A DNA stretch of 64,000 nucleotides, from NCBI GenBank assembly GCA_963675995.2, contig CAXXIY010000002.1:1922001-1986000 (forward strand). The letters run 5' to 3'. The position numbers were made by a program, and so were the translations under genes. This stretch comes from JAAFHB01 sp963675995 (GTDB lineage: Bacteria; Bacteroidota; Bacteroidia; Bacteroidales; Prolixibacteraceae). Below the pieces are notes generated by a model that saw only the letters and a list, made by a program, of their open reading frames with translations, did no database searches and was not told the DNA's origin. Position 1 is the first letter of the stretch. The number at the start of each line of letters is the position of its first letter. Shown here in pieces: positions 18,175-25,826 of the stretch.

Positions 18175-20184
18175 ATGGGAGAGCATCAATTTCGCAAATT
18201 GACCGATGATGAAGTAGGACAGTTAATCATGCAAGGTTGTTATGCCGAAGACTGGAATCTGATTGAAGTGGTCCATAACTTCCTGCCGGATAACATTAAA
18301 AACACCAGATTTTCAGGTTTCAATCGTCTTGGACGCTTCGACGAGGAGATCACCCTATTTGGAGGTGTAAAAATGAAAACAGGTATCAGCAATGCCCATA
18401 TCCATAATTGTACCATCGGGAACAACACATTTATAAGCAGTGTGAAAAGCTATATCGCCAATTATCAGATTGGTGAACGAGTTGTTATTCATAATCTTAA
18501 TCAGTTGGCCGTTGAAAGTAAAAGTTCATTTGGAAACGGTACCCGGATTAAAGTAATCAATGAATTGGGTGATCGCGAAATACCGATCTACGATCATTTG
18601 TCATCTCATGTGGCTTATATGATGGCTTTATATCGCCATCGTACAAAGGCAGTTGCAGTGATTGAAAATTTTGTTGCCAATTATGCAGAATACGTCTCTG
18701 ACACTGTTGGGGAAATTAGCTCCGGGGTGCAAATCATCAATTGCGGTATCATGCGTAATGTGAAAATTGGCCCCTATGCTTTACTCGAAGGCGTTTCCAA
18801 GCTCGTCAATGGCACAATCAACAGCTCTGCTTCTGATCCGGTAGAGATCGGGCAGGGGGTAATTCTTGAAAATTTTATTGTATGTTCCGGATCGAGAATT
18901 ACAGATTCGACATTGGTTTCAAACTGTTTTATCGGACAAGGTTGCATACTCGATAAACACTATTCTGCAGTAGAATCGGTGTTCTTTGCCAATTGTCAGG
19001 GATTGCATGGCGAGGCATGTTCTATTTTTGCAGGTCCTTATACTGCATCGCATCACAAATCCACCTTGCTGATTTCGGGGCTGTTCTCCTTTATGAACGC
19101 CGGCAGTGGTTCGAACCAAAGTAATCACCTTTACAAACTTGGACCTATTCATCAGGGAATCGTCGAGCGTGGCGCCAAGACCGCCAGCGATTCCTATATT
19201 TTGTGGCCATCAAGGATTGGTGCTTTTTCATTGGTAATGGGCCGACATTACCGTCATTCTGATACGACTGATTTCCCCTTTTCGTATCTTATTGAAGAGA
19301 AAGACGAAAGCAGGCTCATACCTGGCATCAATCTGCAAAGTATCGGGATCATCCGTGATTCGCAGAAATGGCCTCAGCGCGACCGACGCAAAGATTCCAA
19401 TCTACTCGATTTAATCAACTTCAATTTGCTTAGTCCTTACACCATTCAGAAAATGATAAACGGGAGGGCGATACTTCTGGAACTCGAAAATGCCTCTGGC
19501 GAAACAACCCCTTTTTATACCTATCATGGAATGGTGATTAAGAACAGTGCGCTAAAGAGAGGTATTTCATTGTACGAAAAAGCTATTTGGAAATTTTTGG
19601 GTAATTCATTGATATCCAGAATCCAAAGGAAAAAGGTTGAGGATATTAGTGATATACATGAAGCCTTGACTAAAGATACACCACTCGGCAGTGGTTGTCG
19701 TTGGCTCGATCTAACCGGGATGATTTGTCCCTCGGATGCAATCAATCATCTGCTTGATGCCATCGAAACGGGTAAAATTCATTCCCTTGAACAGATAAAT
19801 GCCTTAATCAGATCAATACACGAAAACTATTATACCTATGAATGGTCATGGGCTGCCGATGTGATTGAAACTTTTTATGGAACATCGGTAAATGATTTCA
19901 CCCCCGAAGATGTGGTTAGGGTCACTAAAAAATGGATGAAGGCGGTTCTTGAAATCGATAACCTGCTGTATGCTGATGCGAAAAAAGAGTTTACCCTCAT
20001 CAAACAAACGGGTTTCGGTATTGACGGCGATCGAAATGTTCAACAGGTTGATTTCGATAATGTCAGGGGTGAATTTGAGACGCATCTGGAAGTTAGCTCA
20101 ATCAGAGACCATATGGCAAAAAAAGAGGCACTTGGAAACGAGGTCATTGCAAAAATGGAGAAGCTTTTGATTTTGAAATCTTAA
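18175..20184 (+). CDS. DUF4954 family protein (hexapeptide-type left-handed beta-helix)
   Basis: 669 residues, the usual length of the DUF4954 family, which is largely confined to Bacteroidota and relatives. Residues about 55-330 contain imperfect hexapeptide-like repeats (IHNCTIGNNTFISSV, VQIINCGIMRNVKIGPYALL, TDSTLVSNCFIGQGCILDK) as in sugar-nucleotide acyltransferases and pyrophosphorylases such as GlmU. The conserved HHKSTLLISGLFSF and WPSRIGAFSLVMGRHYRH follow. It ends 10 bases before glmS on the same strand, which supports a role in amino-sugar metabolism. Its reaction is unknown. Confidence 0.85.
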   Translation: MGEHQFRKLTDDEVGQLIMQGCYAEDWNLIEVVHNFLPDNIKNTRFSGFNRLGRFDEEITLFGGVKMKTGISNAHIHNCTIGNNTFISSVKSYIANYQIGERVVIHNLNQLAVESKSSFGNGTRIKVINELGDREIPIYDHLSSHVAYMMALYRHRTKAVAVIENFVANYAEYVSDTVGEISSGVQIINCGIMRNVKIGPYALLEGVSKLVNGTINSSASDPVEIGQGVILENFIVCSGSRITDSTLVSNCFIGQGCILDKHYSAVESVFFANCQGLHGEACSIFAGPYTASHHKSTLLISGLFSFMNAGSGSNQSNHLYKLGPIHQGIVERGAKTASDSYILWPSRIGAFSLVMGRHYRHSDTTDFPFSYLIEEKDESRLIPGINLQSIGIIRDSQKWPQRDRRKDSNLLDLINFNLLSPYTIQKMINGRAILLELENASGETTPFYTYHGMVIKNSALKRGISLYEKAIWKFLGNSLISRIQRKKVEDISDIHEALTKDTPLGSGCRWLDLTGMICPSDAINHLLDAIETGKIHSLEQINALIRSIHENYYTYEWSWAADVIETFYGTSVNDFTPEDVVRVTKKWMKAVLEIDNLLYADAKKEFTLIKQTGFGIDGDRNVQQVDFDNVRGEFETHLEVSSIRDHMAKKEALGNEVIAKMEKLLILKS

Positions 20185-20194
20185 AACGAAGGTA

Positions 20195-22033
20195 ATGTGC
20201 GGAATTGTAGGTTATATTGGTGATCAGGAGGTATATCCATTTCTTATTCAAGGTCTTCAACGACTCGAATATCGTGGTTACGATTCAGCGGGTATTGCGA
20301 TTCTTAACGATTCCCTGAATATATATAAGTGCAAGGGACGAGTTGCGGATCTTGAGCATTATGCAGCAGATAGGGATATTTCGGGCACAATAGGAATCGG
20401 ACATACGCGATGGGCGACTCATGGTGAGCCCAACAACCGGAATGCACATCCTCATACTTCTATGAAGGGAAATTTTGTGCTGGTTCACAATGGAATTATT
20501 GAAAATTATGCTGAATTGAAAGCCGATCTAATGAAAAATGGATTCTCCTTTCAGTCTGATACCGATTCTGAGGTTTTAGCCAACCTGATCGAGTATTTTT
20601 ACAGCGAAGCTGAAAACTTCAATAGTGAACTGGCTGTCCGACTTGCCCTTTCGAAGGTGGCAGGAGCTTATGGAATTGCAGTAATATGTAAGAATGAACC
20701 GAACCAGCTGATTGTCGCCCGTATGGGCAGTCCTTTAGTTATCGGAATTGGCAATCAGTCTTATTATATTGCATCTGATACTACTCCATTTATTAATTAT
20801 ACAAAGCATGTTATCTATCTAAAAGATAATGATCTCGCAATAATCACCAGGAATGGCCTCACCCTGAAAACCATTGAGAATACGCCTGCGTCTTTTAATA
20901 TCTGCCTGGTGGATAAGACAATAGGTGATTTGGAAAGGGGAAGTTTTGATCATTATATGCTGAAAGAGATCTTTGAACAGCCAAAAATAATTGAAGACAC
21001 CTTTCGGGGATGTATCTCCGCTGACCATTCGTCGATTACACTAGGGGGATTAAGGGATATCTTCCCAAAATTACTTGAAGCAAAACGAATAATCATCATT
21101 GGTTGTGGTACCTCGTGGCACGCGGCATTGGTTGGTGAATACCTTATCGAAGAATATGCGAGGATTCCGGTCGAAGTGGAATATGCCTCCGAATTCAGGT
21201 ACCGTAATCCGATTCTGACCAATAGGGATGTGATCATTGCCATCAGTCAAAGTGGTGAAACCGCTGACACACTGGCTGCATTGAGAATGGCTAAAGAGCA
21301 GGGAACTACTATTTTAGGAGTCTGTAACGTTGTAGGATCGAGCATAGCGCGTGAAACTGATGCCGGTGTTTATACCCATGCAGGCATCGAAATTGGAGTG
21401 GCTTCGACGAAGGCTTTTATTGCTCAGGTGACTGTTCTGACTTTACTGGCCTTCAAACTTGCAAATGAAAAAGGTAAAATAACAGCGGAAGAATACCTTA
21501 ACCTTATTGATGAACTAACCCTGATACCCGGAAAAGTCGAATCAATTCTGGTAAAACACCCTCAAATTAAAGAGGTTGCCAAAAAATACAAGGATGCTCC
21601 CAATGCGCTCTACCTGGGTCGCGGGGCGCTTTTCCCTATTGCATTGGAGGGGGCACTGAAACTTAAGGAGATCTCCTATATTCATGCCGAAGGGTACGCT
21701 GCCGGTGAGATGAAACATGGTCCTATTGCCCTGGTCGACGACAATCTTCCGGTAATAGTAGTAGCTGCGAAAGATAATTATTATACAAAGATTGTGAGTA
21801 ATATTCATGAAGTTAAAGCTCGCAAAGGGCAGATTATTGCCGTCGTTACGGAAGGGGATGACGGACTTACAACCATGGTCAGCGATCTTTTCGAGATTCC
21901 TGTTTCACATCCGGCGATGACCCCATTGCTGGCAATCATACCGCTTCAACTCTTTGCATATTATATTGCAGTCCTGCGCGGATGCGATGTCGACCAACCC
22001 AGAAATCTGGCCAAGTCAGTTACCGTGGAGTAG
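20195..22033 (+). CDS. glmS: Glutamine-fructose-6-phosphate aminotransferase (isomerizing)
   Basis: 612 residues, full length. The N-terminal class II amidotransferase domain begins MCGIVGYIGD with nucleophile Cys2, followed by EYRGYDSAG and GIGHTRWATHG. Two SIS domains follow (CGTSWHAAL; ISQSGETADT; LGRGALFPIALEGALKLKEI), and the C-terminus DQPRNLAKSVTVE is canonical. It makes glucosamine-6-phosphate from fructose-6-phosphate and glutamine, the first step to UDP-GlcNAc for peptidoglycan and LPS. Paired with DUF4954 upstream. No glmS ribozyme is seen; the 10-base gap leaves no room for one. Confidence 0.97.
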   Translation: MCGIVGYIGDQEVYPFLIQGLQRLEYRGYDSAGIAILNDSLNIYKCKGRVADLEHYAADRDISGTIGIGHTRWATHGEPNNRNAHPHTSMKGNFVLVHNGIIENYAELKADLMKNGFSFQSDTDSEVLANLIEYFYSEAENFNSELAVRLALSKVAGAYGIAVICKNEPNQLIVARMGSPLVIGIGNQSYYIASDTTPFINYTKHVIYLKDNDLAIITRNGLTLKTIENTPASFNICLVDKTIGDLERGSFDHYMLKEIFEQPKIIEDTFRGCISADHSSITLGGLRDIFPKLLEAKRIIIIGCGTSWHAALVGEYLIEEYARIPVEVEYASEFRYRNPILTNRDVIIAISQSGETADTLAALRMAKEQGTTILGVCNVVGSSIARETDAGVYTHAGIEIGVASTKAFIAQVTVLTLLAFKLANEKGKITAEEYLNLIDELTLIPGKVESILVKHPQIKEVAKKYKDAPNALYLGRGALFPIALEGALKLKEISYIHAEGYAAGEMKHGPIALVDDNLPVIVVAAKDNYYTKIVSNIHEVKARKGQIIAVVTEGDDGLTTMVSDLFEIPVSHPAMTPLLAIIPLQLFAYYIAVLRGCDVDQPRNLAKSVTVE

Positions 22034-22079
22034 ACACAAAATACTTAAAATGAATCTATTTCAAATATAAATCTTCAGG

Positions 22080-22912
22080 ATGAATACAATGAACGATATC
22101 GGTAACCGGTTGAAATCCATTTTTATTTTAAACTTGCTATTCTTTTTAAGTATTGAAATGGCTTTTTGCACTATTTCAATTTGTTCATGGAATATTGAGA
22201 ATCTTGGAAATTGAAAAGTGATGTTGAAATTGATTTTATGGCAACGACGATACAGAATTACGATGTTATTGCGATTCAGGAGGTTGTGGCTGGTGCAGGC
22301 GGGGCCCAGGCAGTGGCCAGGTTAGTGGGCGAGATGAACCGGAAAGGGAAGAAATGGGATTATGCGGTCAGTGATTCGACCTTCAGCAGTAGTTATAAGA
22401 CTGAACGTTACGCTTTTATTTGGAACAGAAAAACGGTTGTGAAATTGGGGGATGCCTGGCTGGATAACCGGTATGCAGCTGAGATTGACCGGGAGTCCTA
22501 TTTTGCCACATTTCTCAAAGAAGGAAAAGAGTTTACCGTAGTTAATTTTCATGCCAAGACAAAGACAAAACAACCGGAGACTGATATCAAATACTTTAAA
22601 TTCTTTCCTGGTATTTATTCGAGGCTAAATCTTATTTTTGGCGGTGATTTTAATTGTCCGCAATCGCATACCGTTTTTAATCCATTAAAATCGATGGGAT
22701 ACAAACCGGCTTTGACTGGTCAGAAAACCTCCCTCCGGATGAAGTGTATTGAAGATGATTACCTGGCTTCGGAATTTGACAATTTTTATTACGATTCGGC
22801 GAAGGTATTATTTTCAAAATCGGGTGCAGTTCATTTTTATCAAAGGTTTTCTTCACTCGAAGAAGCCAGAGGGGTTTCGGATCATATTCCAATATTTATG
22901 ACGTTTGAATGA
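22080..22912 (+). pseudogene. Endonuclease/exonuclease/phosphatase family gene broken by a frameshift
   Basis: The ATG at 22080 opens a frame with a signal-peptide-like stretch (SIFILNLLFFLSIEMAFC), then ISICSWNIENLGN and a stop at 22212-22214. The rest of the domain continues in another frame: KSDVEIDFMATTIQNYDVIA and IQEVVAGAGGAQAVARLVG, then FHAKTK, FGGDFNCPQ and the terminal GVSDHIPIFM. The family reads SWNIxNLGKSKSD without interruption, so one base is missing near 22206-22212. The intact product would be an exported Mg-dependent DNase I-like hydrolase with catalytic Asp/Asn in GDFN and His in SDHIP. It could be a true pseudogene or a sequencing error. Confidence 0.75.
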
Positions 22913-23476
22913 TTAAATAGCCTGATTATTTGCCACCAACCGACTAAAACAGTACTGAATACCCATTAGGATACTCCCCAAAATCAGCACAGAGAGTTGA
23001 CATATAAATTTACATCTTTAAAATAATAATTATTGTCCGAAGAATGGGGAGTGGTATAGTTCTCTACCCCAGTTTTTGCCGTAGTTTTGGGCGGGAAGAT
23101 GATAGCAGATTTTCGGCTCCATCAAAGAAGTCAGGATCGACCTATAACTGTTGAAAATTTCATTTGATCTTTCTGCTATAATTTAGTAATTTTGAATTAA
23201 TATAAATTATGGTTTATAAAACAACTGAGTCATCGAATTACTGGTAATACTGAAAAGTGTTGGTAAATAAAATTAAACCAATCAAAAAATTAGTATCTTC
23301 TATTCTGATTTTATCCTCAGTTTTCTTGATAAAATAGTCCAATGAGGATGAATTTGTTGCCACGTAATGCAAATAAAGCCCAGGACTTGAAAATATATTG
23401 AATTACTCCAGAAAAAATCTTGACAAGGTTTTTGGGCCATTGATTAATATGGAATTATAAAATATTACCAATCAGA
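22913..23476. other. 564-base intergenic region, nothing clearly identifiable
   Basis: No ORF with coding character on either strand. The only structure noticed is a distant inverted pair TACTCCCCA near 22972 and TGGGGAGT near 23046, too far apart and too short to interpret. A minus-strand stretch near 23060-23130 has brief codon-like sense but is interrupted, and could be a decayed gene. The promoter of the PP2C gene must lie here, but I see no good TTG/TAnnTTTG pair. Confidence 0.4.
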
Positions 23477-24514
23477 ATGACAAATCTAAACTATTTAATC
23501 AACGGACGATCAGTTAATGAATTTGGAAAACAGAAGTGTGGAGACTATCAATTATGGAGAGAACTTTTAGATGAGGGGTTAATCGTATTGGCCCTTTCAG
23601 ATGGAGTTGGATCACGTCATCACGATTATATGGCCTCCCAGACAGCCTGCACCTCATTTATAAAGTGCTTTTCTGAAAACAAGACACAAGACTTAGTCAC
23701 AAGATTCGAATCTGCAGTTAAATTTGCAGATCAGCAAGTGTCGGATCCGGAAAACCCTTCACATAAGGGGATGATGGCGACCTTTGTTGCCATCGTATTT
23801 AATCTTAATCTACCGGGTACTTTTCTTTATTGTAATATTGGAGACTCCCGAATTTATAAGTTTGGTACAGATGGACTCGTTCAGATTAGCAAGGATTCCA
23901 GGAAAGCAGTTGTAATGCAGGAGAGGAATGGAAAATTAATCACTCAGAGTGGAGTAATTGTAATTAGGGAAGGACTCACCAATGCTATGGGATATAACTC
24001 CACAGCATTGATTAAGATTGAACAATCAAATAATTTCGGACCAGGTGAAATATTATTTTTGACTTCTGATGGTATGCATGAGATCCCTGATTTCAATGAG
24101 TCAATCTCCGAATCTCTGTTAAATCCCGATCTAAGGAATTCAATCGAACGATTTATGAGAAGATCTTCCGAAATTTTTAGTGATGATGCTTCTATTCTTG
24201 TTTTCAGACGGTCTGACCAGATTGTTAATTTTGAGCATGTTTATCATGAGATGATCATTAAAATGGTTGACTTTCAGGAACAAAAAGTGATGGCCCATCT
24301 GCTGGCTGAGTATCTTCAGGCAGCCATTTCAGACTTGATTAACAACCGGAATACTGATCTCCTAAAAATTTACGTAAATTATTGTGAGTTATATGGAATA
24401 ACATTGGCTCAGAGTTTTATAGAGGAAACCTTAACCAAGATGAAACTGAATAATTTCTTTGTTTCTGAATTATATCATTTGTTGATAAAACGGCTCAAAC
24501 GACTTAAATTTTAA
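23477..24514 (+). CDS. PP2C-family protein phosphatase with C-terminal extension
   Basis: 345 residues. The PP2C metal-binding motifs are present in order: ALSDGVGSRHHD (Asp42), YCNIGDSRIYKF (GDSR 122-125), LFLTSDGMHEI (Asp198) and SDDASILVF (236-237). This predicts an Mn/Mg-dependent Ser/Thr phosphatase. The domain ends near residue 245; a helical tail of about 100 residues follows (residues 250-345) with no recognised family. No Ser/Thr kinase gene lies in the window. It opens the accessory region with the STAND NTPase and ClpX-like protein, and two hairpins follow it. Role in this locus is inferred only from position. Confidence 0.82.
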   Translation: MTNLNYLINGRSVNEFGKQKCGDYQLWRELLDEGLIVLALSDGVGSRHHDYMASQTACTSFIKCFSENKTQDLVTRFESAVKFADQQVSDPENPSHKGMMATFVAIVFNLNLPGTFLYCNIGDSRIYKFGTDGLVQISKDSRKAVVMQERNGKLITQSGVIVIREGLTNAMGYNSTALIKIEQSNNFGPGEILFLTSDGMHEIPDFNESISESLLNPDLRNSIERFMRRSSEIFSDDASILVFRRSDQIVNFEHVYHEMIIKMVDFQEQKVMAHLLAEYLQAAISDLINNRNTDLLKIYVNYCELYGITLAQSFIEETLTKMKLNNFFVSELYHLLIKRLKRLKF

Positions 24515-24540
24515 CCTCCGGGAACAGACTTCCCGGGGTT
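24513..24540 (+). terminator. Hairpin at the end of the PP2C gene
   Basis: Arms AACC(t)CCGGGAA and TTCCCGGGGTT with a one-base bulge and loop cagac. It overlaps the PP2C stop codon by two bases. There is no long T-run, so it may act with the hairpin at 24571. Confidence 0.55.
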
Positions 24541-24570
24541 AACTCCCCTACGGGATGATCCAAAATTAAT

Positions 24571-24600
24571 GAGGCTGCCTGAATTGTACCGGGCAGCCTC
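24571..24600. terminator. Bidirectional terminator between PP2C and CHAP-like lipoprotein genes
   Basis: Arms GAGGCTGCC (24571-24579) and GGCAGCCTC (24592-24600) around a 12-base loop, followed by tttaaaa on the plus strand and attaatttt on the minus strand. It lies between converging genes. Confidence 0.75.
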
Positions 24601-24634
24601 TTTAAAAGATTAAACAATATTAAATTGCTGGGTA

Positions 24635-25519
24635 TTATCTGTAGTAGTTTACAGCCTGTTTGGTGGAACTCCCCAGTGAATAGATACCTGTATTGGTTGA
24701 AGGCTTAAATGTGCAAATTTTAGTGGTAACTCTCTCATCACAATAAGCATTCCTTTCAGTTAGTGTAAAGGTATAAGTCTTACCTGTTCCTGTTCCACCT
24801 GAAGTAACTGCACTTGTTATAATGCCGGTATGCGACAATGTACCACTTGAAACGAACGACCAGAAAAGCACGTCCCATTGTTGAGGAATGTAAGCAGAAT
24901 TTATGCTCCCTGAAGTAGAATATGCAGATGGAGGCAATGCCTTACCAGCTCCGATTCGACGGAATGCGACTTCATAAGTACACTGACCTAATCCGCGAGA
25001 CTTTAAAATTGGGATTATTCCAGGCGTTATTGAATAATTACAACTTCCTCCGCTGTTTGGTTTGGTTACCGTTACCAAACCACCACTCATTCCACCAAAG
25101 TTATAACTTGCTGAAGGTTTTACCCTGATTTTGCCATCTACCCAGCTCACTATTAAAACAGACATTCCGGAAATGGAAACTGATCCCTGAACTGTCCCAA
25201 AACCGGTGCCATTAATATCCCAATAATAAGGATTCATGGCTGCAGAACCATAATTATAGCAATCAACCACATAATAGTTCAGGTATAAGTTTGTAAAATT
25301 TGCACATCCATTGGGATGAGGATTACCAGTCCACTTCGCATTTAATACACCCACTCCATCAGAATTTCCAGAAATACCGGAAATTTTTGGAGTTATTATA
25401 GTTGCTGCTTTAAGAAAGCTTTTGGAGTCTCCATTTGCCAGATCAGACTCGATTGATTTTTTTGAACAAGATAATAGAACAGCTATTATTGAGGCTAAGA
25501 GAAAAATTTTAGTTTTCAT
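24635..25519 (-). CDS. Lipoprotein with TIG-like and CHAP-like (peptidoglycan hydrolase) domains
   Basis: 294 residues from the ATG at 25519; a longer frame to 25621 would bury the signal peptide. Lipobox LLSC (Cys18). Residues about 97-158 look like an IPT/TIG beta-sandwich (INGTGFGTVQGSVSISG, VSWVDGKIRV). Residues about 175-270 resemble CHAP cysteine amidases: LGQCTYEVAFRR (candidate nucleophile Cys180), WDVLFWS, LSHTGIIT (His230) and LTERNAYC (Glu255/Asn257). If correct, it is a surface-anchored cell-wall amidase or endopeptidase. The match is by motif order only, so moderate certainty. It converges with PP2C and is divergent from the STAND gene. Confidence 0.6.
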   Translation of the reverse strand: MKTKIFLLASIIAVLLSCSKKSIESDLANGDSKSFLKAATIITPKISGISGNSDGVGVLNAKWTGNPHPNGCANFTNLYLNYYVVDCYNYGSAAMNPYYWDINGTGFGTVQGSVSISGMSVLIVSWVDGKIRVKPSASYNFGGMSGGLVTVTKPNSGGSCNYSITPGIIPILKSRGLGQCTYEVAFRRIGAGKALPPSAYSTSGSINSAYIPQQWDVLFWSFVSSGTLSHTGIITSAVTSGGTGTGKTYTFTLTERNAYCDERVTTKICTFKPSTNTGIYSLGSSTKQAVNYYR

Positions 25520-25826
25520 AGTATTTGTATTTTTTTCTACTCTTAAGGCTTTTCGAAATACGCCCCGTTTTTTTATATGGGTTCTGGTCTCCATAATCAA
25601 AATGGTAAAGCCAGTTTTCATGGGGGCTCTCTCGGTTTGATGTCGTTCACTTTAAAACAAGACGGATAATAGAACATTCGGTAATTTTTCATAATAGTTA
25701 ATTTTAATCTCTCTGTATTGAACAAAAATTACTATTTTCACGAACCAAAGGTTGTAATTGGTTCCCAGATCCAAATATTCTTTTAGCTTATTTTAAATTA
25801 GTTTATCGTACTAAAACCACTTAAAA

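Noticed and set aside
22913..23476. Possible gene remnant on the minus strand near 23060-23130
   Set aside because: Only about 25 residues of sense-like sequence between stops; no family could be named.
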